From Solirubrobacteraceae bacterium (GTDB taxonomy: Bacteria > Actinomycetota > Thermoleophilia > Solirubrobacterales > Solirubrobacteraceae), in NCBI GenBank assembly GCA_030447505.1, contig JAUJOT010000004.1, forward strand, positions 186,001 through 250,000: a stretch of DNA of 64,000 nt, in the 5' to 3' direction. The position numbers were made by a program, and so were the translations under genes. Positions within the stretch are counted from its first letter, which is position 1. The number at the start of each line of letters is the position of its first letter. Below the pieces are notes generated by a model. It worked only from the letters and a program-made list of their open reading frames with translations. It had not been told where the DNA came from and ran no database searches. This document shows, one piece after another, positions 41,498-50,805 of this stretch.

Positions 41498-42505
41498 CTA
41501 CAGGCTCTCGGGTGGCGGCAGAGATTGTGTCCGAGGCGTGGAAGCTGACTCCCGTTCGGCCTGAGCAAGAAGCTCGGCAAAGCGCTCCTCCGACAGCGCG
41601 ACAACGAGCACCGGATGGGCGTCCTCGTCAAGTCCGTATCGGAAGCGCCAACAGCCGTCCTCCCGCGAAAAGTGAAGGGTTGTCAGCCGCTCGGGTTCCG
41701 GCACGAGTCGCATATATACGCGCGCGACGATCAGCAGTTCCTGACCGCCGTCAAGTAGATCGTCCAGACCTTCACCGTCGGCCCGTGTAGATCCCTCGAC
41801 GCATACGACGCCCTGGCCCGGACGGTCCACCTCGAGCCGAAGCATGGTGAGCGGGGGGCGGTCCGGCGGCTGGCGGCGCTGCACGACTTCGCGCAGCTTG
41901 AGCTTCAAGGCTCGGTAGGCAGCCACGAGGTCCGCGCCCACCTCAGCTCCGAGCTCGTCGCCGACTCGCTCACCGAGCTTGGAGAAGAAGCCCTTCGAGA
42001 ACCACCATGCTGCAGTTGCGGCCGAACCCAACGACAGGATCAAGAGCGCGTCGGGCAACTGCGAGAAGCGGACGGCGCCGTCGGTGGCGTCGACGTCGCC
42101 GGCCGTCGCAGCCACTTGACGAAGGGCCTCCAGATCATCGGGGCTATAGGAGCGGTCGTCGATTAGGAGCTCAAGCGGACCCTTCTCGATCTCAATCGCC
42201 GGCAGGTCGGAGGCGAGGCCGTCGAGACGCGAAACCGGGTACAACGCGGCCGGCCACGTACCTGTGAAGATCTCGATCTCGGTCTCGAGTGCCAGCTCGC
42301 CGTCCTCGACTTCAACGAGATTCCCGCCCACGACACGTCCGATAGGCGGCTCCGTAGGATCGTGTTCGATGTTGACCGGAACCGGTCGCTCACGCAGCTG
42401 TTCGAGCATGCCTGCCACGGCCTCGCGCGTGATGACGTAGTGCCCATGGCGGCCACTCCTGATGATCTGGCCTCCGACCAGTCGCCGAACTTGGGGCTCG
42501 TTCAT
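41498..42505 (-). CDS. Hypothetical protein with one membrane segment
   Basis: About 335 residues from ATG at 42505 (MNEPQVRRLVGGQIIRSGRH). The first 90 residues (YVITREAVAGMLEQL, PVNIEHDPTEPPIGRVVGGN) recall phage prohead-protease-like or head-morphogenesis N-terminal regions, but only weakly. A single hydrophobic stretch (ALLILSLGSAATAAWWF) follows near the middle, and the C-terminal part is soluble and acidic. The frame is open further upstream to 42730, but that part is arginine-rich and unlike the rest. No function assigned. Confidence 0.55.
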   Translation of the reverse strand: MNEPQVRRLVGGQIIRSGRHGHYVITREAVAGMLEQLRERPVPVNIEHDPTEPPIGRVVGGNLVEVEDGELALETEIEIFTGTWPAALYPVSRLDGLASDLPAIEIEKGPLELLIDDRSYSPDDLEALRQVAATAGDVDATDGAVRFSQLPDALLILSLGSAATAAWWFSKGFFSKLGERVGDELGAEVGADLVAAYRALKLKLREVVQRRQPPDRPPLTMLRLEVDRPGQGVVCVEGSTRADGEGLDDLLDGGQELLIVARVYMRLVPEPERLTTLHFSREDGCWRFRYGLDEDAHPVLVVALSEERFAELLAQAERESASTPRTQSLPPPESL

Positions 42506-42859
42506 TCGCTCAGGATCGCATCTGGTGCGGTTGACCTTCCTATGCGTGCTGAGAGCGCGTAGTCCATGCTGTGCATGATCGTCGCGCCGGCGGCGAACGC
42601 CGAACCGCGGTGCGCAGCCGCTCCATGAAGTGCCGGCGGCCGTCCCCGCTCGGGGCACGAAGCCGTCCTCGCCGGTAACCCTCTCGCGGGCCTGACGGCG
42701 CTCGAGCGCCCAGGCGATCCGGTCGGCCACGATGGGGAGCCCCTCACGACTGTCGACGTGGACGAGGTCGGCGAAGATCGGTGCCAGGTTCGTAACATGG
42801 CGCAGGTCGATTCCGTGCTGCTGCTCATCGCCACCAGCGGCGAGCTCGACGCTCGTCGC
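42506..42859 (-). other. Possible decayed coding remnant downstream of the sbcC-like gene
   Basis: One minus-strand frame reads HGIDLRHVTNLAPIFADLV and then GLPIVADRIAWALERRQARE, which looks like real protein sequence, but has no start codon of its own and runs into arginine-rich sequence. I suspect the C-terminal remnant of a lost gene. I cannot name the family. Confidence 0.35.
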
Positions 42860-45682
42860 TCACCGCCGCGGCCCGACCGCGACACTCGGGGTGTCGCCCT
42901 CGCGGCTGACGTTGATGTGCAGGTCGCAGTGGGCGGTGACGTCGCCCGTGTGCGAGATGACGAACACCTGCCGGAACTCGCTCTCGGCGATCGCGTGCAG
43001 CTGTTCGAGCAGCGCGCGGCGGCGCTCGGGGTCCTGGCTGCCGAACACCTCGTCGAGAAGTACGAACCCGGTCTCGGCGCCGCGCGAGCGCGCGAGCGTT
43101 CGCGAGAGCGCTAGGCGAAGGCACAGCGCGGCCAGGTCCTGCTCGCCGCCGGAGAAGCGCTTGACCGGATGCAGCTGGCGGCCGTCGGCGATCTGAAGCT
43201 GGTAGCTCGGCGACATCTCGACAACGCCGTAGCGTCCGCGCGTGATCTGCCCGAGCAGCAGCGCGGTCTCGTGTTCGAGCGTGGGCCGCGCCCGCCGCGA
43301 GGCATCTTCGCGCAGCGCGCTCAGCGCCGCGGCGACGTGGCCGCGCAGGCGCAGCTCCTCGCGCGCGGAGCGCAGCTGCCCGGCCTGCTGGCGCGCGGCG
43401 GCCAGGCGGGCTCGCGCTGCGGCGACCGCGTCGGAGTCGGTTGACGCCTGCCGCTCGGCGGCGATCGACGCCGCTTGTGCGGCCTCGATCTCGCGCTCGG
43501 CGGCAGCGCAGGCCACGTCTGCACCGTCGAGCTCCTGGGCGCTGACCGCGACCTCGCCGACCTGGGCGTCGAGCTCGGCCAGCTGAGCCTGAAGCTCTGA
43601 CGACTTGCGCTCCTGGTCGGCCGCGCGACGGCGCAGCAGCTCAAGGCCGTCGACCTTCGCGCGCAACGCCGAGCAGCGGTGCGCGGCCGCGGTCGCCTCG
43701 GCCAGCTGCGTGCTGACCCGCGTGTGGACAGCCGCGTCGTAGCCGCCGGAGCCCGCACCGGCGAGCTGCTGGGCGTACAGGCGCGCCTCGCCCTCGGCCT
43801 GACGGTGCTGGGCGAGAAGGTTGGCCAGCTGGCGCTCTGCGTCGTCGAGCTGGCGGACGCGCTCGCGCAGCGCAGGCAGGCCGCCCGACAGCTCGCCCGT
43901 CCGCGCCTCGATGCGTTCGGCCTCCGCAGCGAGCGCGCCGACCTGCCGCTCGGCGGCGGCCAGCCTCTCATGCAGGGCGTCCAGCCCGTCAGTCGCGACG
44001 ACGTCTCCGATCGCGCGGCGGTCGGCGGCGAGCGCGCGCAGTTGCTCGGCGTGTGCGCGCGCCTGCGCGCCCTGGGTCTTCAGCTTGGCCAGCTGGGTGT
44101 CGAGTTGCTCCAGGCGCTCGCGCGCGGCGGCCAGGTCGCGCTCGAAGCTGGCGACGATCTCGTCCAGCTCGCCCTCGTCGTAGGCGCGCTTGCAGGTCGG
44201 GCAGGCGGCCTGCTCTTCACCGGCGAGCACGGCGTCGCGGTGCTCGGTGTCGTGCCGGATGTTCTCGGCCAGCTGATCGCGCTGGGCGCTGAGGGCGTGC
44301 CACCGCTCCGTCGCGTGCTGCACGGTCTGCTCGGCGTCGCCCAGGCCGGCCAGCTTCAGGTCGAGCTCGGCGGCCCGCTCGGCACGGGTGAGCTGCTCGC
44401 GCAGCGCCTGCGACTGAGCGTCGGCGGCGCGGCGCTCGCCGCCCAGCTGCCGGTCGCGCGCGCGAAGCTGGTCCAGCGTCGCTTCCCGGCGCCGGATCTG
44501 GGCGTTCAGGGTGGCCGCGGCTCCTCCCGCGCCGTTGCCGTCGTCGCCGCCGCTGATCACGGCCCCGTCGGCGTTGCCCGCGCTGACCTCGTCACGCGCA
44601 GCGCCGCCGTCGCCGTCGCCAACGCCGTCCGCGCCGACGAGCGCCGGGACGGGTACCTGGGCGAGCTCGGCCAGCTGCTCGCGCACCACAGCCAGGCGGT
44701 CGGCCAGCTGCGCGGCGCGCTCCAGCGCCTTGTGCTGCTCTGCTCGCCAGCCCCCGGCGCGCTCGTGCGCGGTGCGCTGATGGTCAAGCTCGCGCTCGGC
44801 CGCTGTCAACCGCTCGACCTGCTTGGCCAGCACGCTGAGCTTCTCCAGCTCACCCGATGCTCTATCGGCGTCGGTGACCTGCGTGCGTAGCGCCTGAGCG
44901 GCGCGCGCCTCGTGCTCGGCGGCCGCGCGCGCCGTCTGCGCCCGGGCGCTGCGCTCGATCATCGTGCGCTCCTGCGCGCGCAGCGTCTTCAGCTGCTCGG
45001 CGGCAGCGGTCTTGGCGGTCTTGGCCTTGGCCAGGCGCGCTTCGGCGGCCTGGACCAGCGGCGCGGCCTGCTGGGCTTCGCGCTCGATGCGGTCGGCCTC
45101 GGCGCGCAGCGCGTCGACGTCGGGCGCGTCGCTCTCCAAGGCGCGCACGACGGCACGCTGCTCCTTGACGGCGGCTTCGGCGTAGCCGGTGGCGCGGCGC
45201 AGGCGCTCGATGCCCAGCAGCAGCTCGACCTGCTCGACGCGCTTGTCGTTGTCGGCTTCGAGCGCCTGGACCTCGCGCTGGCGTGCGTAGAACGTGCCGC
45301 GGAACATGTCGCGCGACAGGCCCAGCAGCGTGGCGACGCGCCGGCTGGTCTCGTCCAGCGCTGTGCAGATCGTCTCGCCGGTGCTCAGGTCATGCAGCCG
45401 GGCGGTCTTCTTGTCGATGCGGCGCACGCCGTAGGCGCGTCCGCCGACCTCGAAGTGCACCTCAACAACGCATTCCTCGCCTTCGGAACAGCCGTCGCGG
45501 CGGGCGTGCAGGGCGCCGGGCCCGCGAGGTCCGCCGTACAGGCCCCACTCGATCGCGCTGAAGATCGTGCTCTTGCCGGCGCCGTTGTCGCCGACGACGG
45601 CGATCAGCCCGTCAACGTTGAGGTCGAGGTCGAGCTCGGCGAACGAGCGGAAATTCTTGGCATGGACGCGCAGCAGCTTCAT
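42860..45682 (-). CDS. SbcC/Rad50-like SMC-type ATPase
   Basis: A 940-residue protein with split ABC-type ATPase ends and a long coiled coil. N-terminal lobe: MKLLRVHAKNFRSFAELDLD, Walker A VGDNGAGKSTIFSAIEWG. The zinc hook is CPTC in EEQAACPTCKRAYDEG near residue 494. C-terminal lobe: signature KRFSGGEQDLAALCLRLALS and Walker B TGFVLLDEVFGSQDPERR. With the Mre11-like partner just upstream (4-bp overlap) it should process DNA ends or hairpins. It is shorter than E. coli SbcC (1048). It is the last gene of a six-gene overlapping operon. Confidence 0.94.
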   Translation of the reverse strand: MKLLRVHAKNFRSFAELDLDLNVDGLIAVVGDNGAGKSTIFSAIEWGLYGGPRGPGALHARRDGCSEGEECVVEVHFEVGGRAYGVRRIDKKTARLHDLSTGETICTALDETSRRVATLLGLSRDMFRGTFYARQREVQALEADNDKRVEQVELLLGIERLRRATGYAEAAVKEQRAVVRALESDAPDVDALRAEADRIEREAQQAAPLVQAAEARLAKAKTAKTAAAEQLKTLRAQERTMIERSARAQTARAAAEHEARAAQALRTQVTDADRASGELEKLSVLAKQVERLTAAERELDHQRTAHERAGGWRAEQHKALERAAQLADRLAVVREQLAELAQVPVPALVGADGVGDGDGGAARDEVSAGNADGAVISGGDDGNGAGGAAATLNAQIRRREATLDQLRARDRQLGGERRAADAQSQALREQLTRAERAAELDLKLAGLGDAEQTVQHATERWHALSAQRDQLAENIRHDTEHRDAVLAGEEQAACPTCKRAYDEGELDEIVASFERDLAAARERLEQLDTQLAKLKTQGAQARAHAEQLRALAADRRAIGDVVATDGLDALHERLAAAERQVGALAAEAERIEARTGELSGGLPALRERVRQLDDAERQLANLLAQHRQAEGEARLYAQQLAGAGSGGYDAAVHTRVSTQLAEATAAAHRCSALRAKVDGLELLRRRAADQERKSSELQAQLAELDAQVGEVAVSAQELDGADVACAAAEREIEAAQAASIAAERQASTDSDAVAAARARLAAARQQAGQLRSAREELRLRGHVAAALSALREDASRRARPTLEHETALLLGQITRGRYGVVEMSPSYQLQIADGRQLHPVKRFSGGEQDLAALCLRLALSRTLARSRGAETGFVLLDEVFGSQDPERRRALLEQLHAIAESEFRQVFVISHTGDVTAHCDLHINVSREGDTPSVAVGPRR

Positions 45683-46845
45683 CGGCTGGTCTCCGCAGCG
45701 AGCTGCTGGTCGGCCTGGGCCAGGAAGGTCTCAGCGCGCGCGATCAGCTCTTCGGCGGGCGCCTTGGGCGCGTGCTCGGCCGCCCACGCGAGCAAGAAGT
45801 CGCGCAGCACGGGCGCCGCGCTTAGGGCCGCCGAGCCGGACGTGGGCTGCGCGTCGCGCTCGAAGTGCAGGCAGCGCGCGTAGGCGGCTGCGACCGCCTT
45901 GTGGTCGACGGCGCTCAGCTCGGCCGCGGAGACGTTCGTGATCTGAAGGCGGACCACCGCGCCGTCGAGCTCGTCGCCTACGGCGTGCGCCCGGCCGATG
46001 ATCGCCGCGGTCAGGTCGTCGGTCTTCGAGGCGTCCACTGGAGGCAAGGTGATCTGCGCGCGCACCGCCAACGGGTGCAGGCGCAGGTAGTCGGGCGACA
46101 TCCGGCCGGCGGCCAAGTCGACCTCCAAGATGCCCTTGTACGGCGCGGTCTTGGGCGTATCGGCCCACGACAGGCGCTCGATCGAGCCGGCGTAGGCGGC
46201 GTTCTCGCGCACCGCCTCGTACTTGTGCAGGTGCCCGAGCGCGACGTAGTCAAAGTTCGCGGCCTCGTCCAGCGTCTCGCCCGACACCTCCACCGAACCC
46301 GCCTCGGCACCGACGAGCTTGCCCACGCCGTCCAGGCCGACATGGGCGAGGAGCACATCGAAGTCCGCGTCATGAGTCGGGCGCGCGGCGCGCAGCGCGC
46401 TCGCCATCACCTCGGGGTCGTTGTCGTGCCCGATCGCGCGCACGGCCAGCGTCCCGTCGCCCTCGCGCGCGGCGATGCGCACTACCTGCGTTCCGCGGTA
46501 GACGACGTGCACGCCGCCGAAGCGCTCCAGCACCCCGAAGATGTGCTCAGTGGCGGCCACGCGCGGGGTGGAGTGGTTGCCGGCGATGATCACGATCGGG
46601 ATGCCGGCGTCGCTCAGGCGGCGCAGTCCGTCCAGCGCGACGCCGAGCGCCGCGGTCGACGGGTGGCAGGAGTCGAACAGGTCGCCGGCGTGCACGACCG
46701 CGTCGGGCCGCAGTTCAACGATCGTGTCGATCGCTTCGCTGAACGCGCGGTAGACGTCCTGCTCGCGCACGTTGCGGCCGGCGTCGTCGACGCGGTGCAG
46801 CTGCCGAAAGCCCAGGTGCGTGTCTGCCAGGTGGCAGATCCTCAT
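45679..46845 (-). CDS. SbcD/Mre11-like exonuclease
   Basis: A calcineurin-type phosphoesterase of 388 residues. The metal-site motifs are in order: ICHLADTHLG, VVHAGDLFDS, IVIIAGNHSTP, LLAHVG and YVALGHLHKYEA. It is the nuclease partner of the SbcC-like protein. ATG at 46845 overlaps the stop of the ImmA/IrrE gene by 4 bp. Its placement behind a metallopeptidase and regulators, not alone with sbcC, is unusual. Confidence 0.94.
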   Translation of the reverse strand: MRICHLADTHLGFRQLHRVDDAGRNVREQDVYRAFSEAIDTIVELRPDAVVHAGDLFDSCHPSTAALGVALDGLRRLSDAGIPIVIIAGNHSTPRVAATEHIFGVLERFGGVHVVYRGTQVVRIAAREGDGTLAVRAIGHDNDPEVMASALRAARPTHDADFDVLLAHVGLDGVGKLVGAEAGSVEVSGETLDEAANFDYVALGHLHKYEAVRENAAYAGSIERLSWADTPKTAPYKGILEVDLAAGRMSPDYLRLHPLAVRAQITLPPVDASKTDDLTAAIIGRAHAVGDELDGAVVRLQITNVSAAELSAVDHKAVAAAYARCLHFERDAQPTSGSAALSAAPVLRDFLLAWAAEHAPKAPAEELIARAETFLAQADQQLAAETSR

Positions 46846-47606
46846 CCGCGGCCCTTCTTGTCGACGACCGGCACCGAGGCCATCCACGCCGGTAGCAGCC
46901 CGAGCGTCAGCAGCCGCAGGCGGATCGCCGGCACGGAGACGTCGAAGCGCTCCGCCAGCGCCGGCAGGTTGCAGCCGGCCACGCGCGCCTGCTCGTGCAC
47001 GAGCAGCTCGGGCATCAGCAGCTCGGAAGCGAACGCGTTCGCCTCGCGCTCCTGGCGGGCGATCAGCTTCTTGCGCTCGGCCGTCGGCGGAGCGTCGGCG
47101 ACCTCGTGCGCGCGGCAGAGCACGGCGCCCTCGGCGCCGATCACATGCAGTACCCAGTGCCCGCACTCGTGCGCGATCGTGAACCGCCGCCGGCCACGCG
47201 AGCGCCGGCACTCGGTGCTGTCCAGCCAGATCCGTTCGCGCTCCGGGTCGACCATCCCCGAGAGCCGGCCGCGATCGGGCGGCGCGCCGGGCAGTGCGCG
47301 CACATCGTCGCACTCGACGACCAGCAGGCCGAGGAGCGACTCGGCAATGTCCTCGACGGGCACCGGAGGCGCGTCGCCGTCGCCGTAGGTCTCCTCGTAG
47401 TCGCGCAGCACGCGCTGCGCCTCGCCGACCGGATTAACCGTCCGGTGCCCGCCGGCCGGTTTCGCGGCGTCCGGCCCGGCGCCGCTGCCGGTGCCGTCGC
47501 CGTCGACCTCGATCGTCGGCTCCTCGTCGGCGTCCAGCTGCATCAGCTCCGGTCCCGGCGAGCCGGGCGCGACCTGCGTGCCGCCGACCAGGCGCAGCTC
47601 AGGCAT
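46842..47606 (-). CDS. ImmA/IrrE-family zinc metallopeptidase
   Basis: A 254-residue protein. The HExxH zinc motif is in RRFTIAHECGHWVLHV, with the third ligand in the EREANAFASELLMP helix, the hallmark of ImmA/IrrE proteases. These cleave a cognate XRE-type repressor, in response to DNA damage in Deinococcus IrrE/DdrO and in mobile elements (ImmA/ImmR). The N-terminal 75 residues are acidic and disordered. It overlaps the XRE-like gene by 8 bp, so that protein is the likely substrate. Confidence 0.92.
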   Translation of the reverse strand: MPELRLVGGTQVAPGSPGPELMQLDADEEPTIEVDGDGTGSGAGPDAAKPAGGHRTVNPVGEAQRVLRDYEETYGDGDAPPVPVEDIAESLLGLLVVECDDVRALPGAPPDRGRLSGMVDPERERIWLDSTECRRSRGRRRFTIAHECGHWVLHVIGAEGAVLCRAHEVADAPPTAERKKLIARQEREANAFASELLMPELLVHEQARVAGCNLPALAERFDVSVPAIRLRLLTLGLLPAWMASVPVVDKKGRG

Positions 47607-48255
47607 CGGGTCCTCCGGTGAACAGCCGGCGCACGAGTTCGGCGTCGGGGTGCGGGCCGACGGTCCGCGGCTCCTGGCGCTCGCCTCTCCCGCGCCCCGG
47701 GTCGTCGCCTGCGCCCCGGCCCATCGCGGGCGTCAGACGCAGCTTGGGCTGCTCGCCGGCAGCGGGGCGCATGGCGCGCACGCCGGCGAAGAAGTCCTCG
47801 GCCTGCTCCTGGAAGTAGGTCGCCAGGCTGCGCAGGACGCGCTTGGAGACCATCGCTCCGACGAGCTCGCCGGACTCCAGCTGGTGGTAGTGCTCACGCA
47901 GCGCCTCGCGGCCCTCGGGCCCGAGCTCGTACTCGGCTGCGAGCGTGTCGACCACGTCACGCGGGCGGATCCCGCGCGCCTTGCGCATCTGGCGCAGCGC
48001 CCCGGGCAGGATCCCGGCCTGCCCGGCCGAGGCGCGGACGGCCGCGACCGCGCCCAGCGCGGCCTCGAAGGCCTCGGAGGTCGGCTCGGCGTCGGCGGCC
48101 GGGCCGCGCACGGCCATCAGCGTCGCCAGGCGCCGGGTGAACTCCTCGTGGCGCGCGGCCGGGACCGTGCGCAGGTAGTGCTCGGGCGCGTGCAGCTGCC
48201 CGGCGTTCATGTCGTCGATCGCGGCCAAGAAGGCCTGCTCGTAGGCGTCGCTCAT
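47599..48255 (-). CDS. XRE-like helix-turn-helix regulator, candidate target of the ImmA/IrrE peptidase
   Basis: A 218-residue protein. The central segment (ILPGALRQMRKARGIRPRDV, YHQLESGEL, VSKRVLRSLATYF) has the look of an XRE helix-turn-helix, embedded between an N-terminal helical region (AFLAAIDDMNAGQLHAPEHY) and a disordered C-terminal tail that would be a natural cleavage region. ATG at 48255 overlaps the upstream gene stop by one base. It is paired with the ImmA/IrrE peptidase downstream. Confidence 0.75.
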   Translation of the reverse strand: MSDAYEQAFLAAIDDMNAGQLHAPEHYLRTVPAARHEEFTRRLATLMAVRGPAADAEPTSEAFEAALGAVAAVRASAGQAGILPGALRQMRKARGIRPRDVVDTLAAEYELGPEGREALREHYHQLESGELVGAMVSKRVLRSLATYFQEQAEDFFAGVRAMRPAAGEQPKLRLTPAMGRGAGDDPGRGRGERQEPRTVGPHPDAELVRRLFTGGPDA

Positions 48256-48698
48256 CAGCTTGTTCCTCCCCGCCGCCTCAGACGACCGCTGCGCAGAGCG
48301 TCCGACAGCGCGCCCTCGATCGTGCGCAGTCGCGGCGGACGGGTGGCCAGGCGCGGCAGCGCCGGTTCGGAGGGCGCGAGCACGTTGACGCTCTCGCGGG
48401 CCATGCGCCCGGCGAGCACCTCGATCGCCGGCAGCGTCTCCTCGCGCGCCAGCCGCAGCTGGAGGCGCAAGCTGGCGCTGACGGTCGCCTTGGTGTGGGC
48501 GCCGGAGTCCAGGCCGCGCAGCTCGCACAGCTCGGCGCAGACGCGGTCGATGTGGGCCATGCCGCGGACGAGGAGGTGCTCGGCCGCGCGCTCGTAGCGC
48601 TCGTCGTCCGAGCGCAGCAGGCTGTAGCGCAGCCCTTCGAGCTGGATGTCGTCCAGGCTGCGCAGCCAGCGCTCGTTGAGCGTGTCGCGATCGTTCAT
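48255..48698 (-). CDS. Hypothetical helical protein in the sigma/SbcCD operon
   Basis: A 147-residue mostly helical protein (NDRDTLNERWLRSLDDIQLE, AAEHLLVRGMAHIDRVCAEL, RLQLRLAREETLPAIEVLAG). It has no recognisable catalytic motif. It starts inside the sigma-factor stop (ATGA). It could be an anti-sigma or adaptor protein by position alone; no sequence feature proves it. Confidence 0.65.
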   Translation of the reverse strand: MNDRDTLNERWLRSLDDIQLEGLRYSLLRSDDERYERAAEHLLVRGMAHIDRVCAELCELRGLDSGAHTKATVSASLRLQLRLAREETLPAIEVLAGRMARESVNVLAPSEPALPRLATRPPRLRTIEGALSDALRSGRLRRRGGTS

Positions 48699-49339
48699 GA
48701 CTCTTCTCCTGACGGCAGGTCCGGTTTTCTTACGGCCCGCTCGTCGGCCAGCGCCTCGGCAGACAGCAGCTTGGGCAGGGCGCGCGACGTTGCGGTGTCG
48801 ACCACCCGGCGGTGCACGCCGTGGCGCTCAGCGATCTGCGCCGGGCGCAGGCCGCCGAAGAAGCGCTCGGCCAGGAAGACACGGTCGCGCTCGGGCAGCT
48901 CAGCCACGAGCGCGCGCAGCTCGGCGGCCTCCTGCTCCAAGCTCGGCGTGTCGTCGACGCCGACGGTCAGGAGCGCCTCGTCGGAGATCTCACCCGCGTG
49001 ACGCGCGCGCCTACGCGCGAACTCGGCGGTCTGGTCGGAGATCTTGCGGCCGATCACCGCGCCGAGCTCCACCTTGCCCGCGAGGATCTTGTCGATGTCC
49101 TTGGCGATGCCGATCCGCACGTTCTGGACCATCTCGTCGATGTCGGCGACCGACGGCTGCTGGGTGTAGGCGCGCCACTCGATCGCCTCGCGGACGTGCT
49201 TCTCCTGGCGGGCGATCAGCTTCGCGAGCAACACGTCCGCGCGCAGCGCGCCGCCCGGGCGCTCGCGAGCCAGCCGAAGCTGACGCAGCAGAGCGTTGTC
49301 TTGATCGTCCTCGTCGTCTTCTGAGGCCGGCTGGGTCAT
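48695..49339 (-). CDS. Sigma-70-family RNA polymerase sigma factor (short type)
   Basis: A 214-residue protein. The C-terminal part has a sigma region 4 pattern (LPERDRVFLAERFFGGLRPA, QIAERHGVHRRVVDTATSRA). The middle (DIDEMVQNVRIGIAKDIDKI) is where region 2 would be, but is divergent. The N-terminal part is charged. ATG at 49339 follows AGGA. It leads the overlapping genes for the hypothetical protein, XRE, ImmA/IrrE and SbcDC, so it may drive that operon itself. Confidence 0.75.
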   Translation of the reverse strand: MTQPASEDDEDDQDNALLRQLRLARERPGGALRADVLLAKLIARQEKHVREAIEWRAYTQQPSVADIDEMVQNVRIGIAKDIDKILAGKVELGAVIGRKISDQTAEFARRRARHAGEISDEALLTVGVDDTPSLEQEAAELRALVAELPERDRVFLAERFFGGLRPAQIAERHGVHRRVVDTATSRALPKLLSAEALADERAVRKPDLPSGEES

Positions 49340-49385
49340 CGTGATCCTGTGGTTCGGGCTTGGTGGGCCGCGCGCCGTCGCGTGG

Positions 49386-49700
49386 TTAACCGACGCCCTG
49401 CTCGTCGGTCTTACAGGCCGAGGCGGACCGCGCGGGCGAGGGCCAACGCGGGCATCCCGCTCCGTGCGGGGTCTTCGTGCTCACGCCGCCTCGCCCCCCT
49501 GGCTCGACGGCGGCGAAACGCAGCCCGCCCGAGCCGCAGCACGGCTCTATGAGGCCCGCCTCGATCAGCACGGCCAGGGCCGAGGCGAGCTGCCTCGTGG
49601 CCTGCTCGTCCGAGCGCAGCACGTCGAGCAGGTCGCCCGGCCGCTGAGCTCGTGGGCGCGGACGGTGGCGCGGCGGGAGGCGGATCGCGGTCTTCTGCAT
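49386..49700 (-). CDS. Small hypothetical protein upstream of the sigma factor
   Basis: About 104 residues. The middle (DLLDVLRSDEQATRQLASAL, AVLIEAGLIEP) looks like a winged-helix fragment. The second half is low-complexity. ATG at 49700 has a good ribosome binding site (AAGGAG, 9 bases upstream), and the gene is 46 bases before the sigma gene, so it probably belongs to the same transcript. Function unknown. Confidence 0.5.
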   Translation of the reverse strand: MQKTAIRLPPRHRPRPRAQRPGDLLDVLRSDEQATRQLASALAVLIEAGLIEPCCGSGGLRFAAVEPGGRGGVSTKTPHGAGCPRWPSPARSASACKTDEQGVG

Positions 49701-49836
49701 CTGGTAGATCTCCTTCAGCGGCTACGCGCCGCTGCGTATGGGCTAGAGATGTTGCGCCGCGGCCCGGACGGAACGGGACGTGTGAGGTCCCACAGGCTCC
49801 GCAGCGGTCCCCGCCATCCCGCTCTTTGCGCGCTTT

Positions 49837-49913
49837 GTTCACAAAAGAACTCGCTCCTTGCGCAAGTCACCCGCCGCCCTGCACAAAGTTCTCCACAAGC
49901 ACTCGTGTGGAGA
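49837..49913. promoter_or_regulatory. Paired inverted repeats in the divergent promoter region
   Basis: Within the 297-base region between the minus-strand sigma/SbcCD operon and the plus-strand coiled-coil gene lie GTTC-N6-GAAC (49837-49850) and a perfect 8-bp repeat TCTCCACA/TGTGGAGA (49890-49913, 8-base centre). They are in the right place to bind the XRE-like regulator. Confidence 0.45.
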
Positions 49914-49997
49914 CCGCCACGCGGGCAGGCTTATGCACATCCGGTGCACAGCCCAAGCTAACGGGCGGCCCGTGGCCTGTGTAGAACCGCTTCCGAG

Positions 49998-50714
49998 ATG
50001 ACGCCCGCCGCCCCTCCACCCTCTGCTCGCCTGCTTCGTGCCGCCGAGGCCGAGCGCACCGATCTGGTCCGCCACCGCGCCCGGCTGGAGGTCGAGCGCG
50101 AGCGGCTGCACTCCGAGCTCGCGCGGATCGAAGCCGGCCTGGCCGATGTGCGCGAGCGCGAGCGGCTGCTTGAACGCCTGGCACCGCGGACCCGCGGCGA
50201 GGACGTCGACGTGACGGCCGGCTCGGCGTCCGCAGCGCCAGCCGGTGCGGGCGAGGCTCCCGATAGCGCCGGCGTGGCGCGGACCGTGCTGCGCGGCCCG
50301 GCGATCCGCGAGACCGCGGTGCGGGTGCTCGTGCAAGCAGGCGACGCCGAAGCGCTGCACTACCGCGATTGGTTCGAGCGGCTGCGGGCGACCGGCTACG
50401 CGGTCGCCGGCAAGAACCCGCTTGCCGTCTTCCTTACCCAGCTGTCGCGCTCGCCTGCGTTGCGCAAAAGCACCCAGGCCGGCGTCTACGAGCTCGACCG
50501 CGCCGCGCCGGCGCGGTTGCGGGCGCGCCTGACGGAGCTTCACGACCAGCTGCGAGGCCTGACCGCGACGCCGGGAGCGCCGGCGGACCTGGCGGCGATC
50601 CGCGCGCGGCGTGAGGAGCTCATCTCCGAGATCGGCCAGACGGAGAAGGCGCTCGAAGAGGTCGCCCGGCTGCTCGGGGCGCCCGAGCGCGACGCACTCA
50701 TCGCTGCGGTCTGA
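49998..50714 (+). CDS. Coiled-coil protein with a HARE-HTH-like winged helix
   Basis: A 238-residue protein. Residues 10-60 form a coiled coil (ERTDLVRHRARLEVERERLH, SELARIEAGLADVRERERLL). Residues about 95-165 resemble a HARE-HTH domain: RETAVRVLVQAGDAEALHYR, DWFERLRATGYAVAGKNPLA, VFLTQLSRSPALRKS, GVYELD. A second coiled coil follows (IRARREELISEIGQTEKALE). HARE-HTH domains are seen in chromatin and restriction-linked proteins and are thought to read DNA. It is divergent from the sigma/SbcCD operon, which suggests shared control. Confidence 0.6.
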   Translation: MTPAAPPPSARLLRAAEAERTDLVRHRARLEVERERLHSELARIEAGLADVRERERLLERLAPRTRGEDVDVTAGSASAAPAGAGEAPDSAGVARTVLRGPAIRETAVRVLVQAGDAEALHYRDWFERLRATGYAVAGKNPLAVFLTQLSRSPALRKSTQAGVYELDRAAPARLRARLTELHDQLRGLTATPGAPADLAAIRARREELISEIGQTEKALEEVARLLGAPERDALIAAV

Positions 50715-50805
50715 CGCCGCGTTCGAGCCGCCGTCAGAAGATCGGGCCGCGCGTCGGTGATGTTCGTGAAGGCCGACACCGGGTCGGCCCACCGAAAGGA
50801 CCCTC

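Noticed and set aside
49837-49850. A LexA (SOS) box
   Set aside because: The actinobacterial SOS box is GAAC-N4-GTTC; here the half-sites are in the opposite order (GTTC-N6-GAAC).
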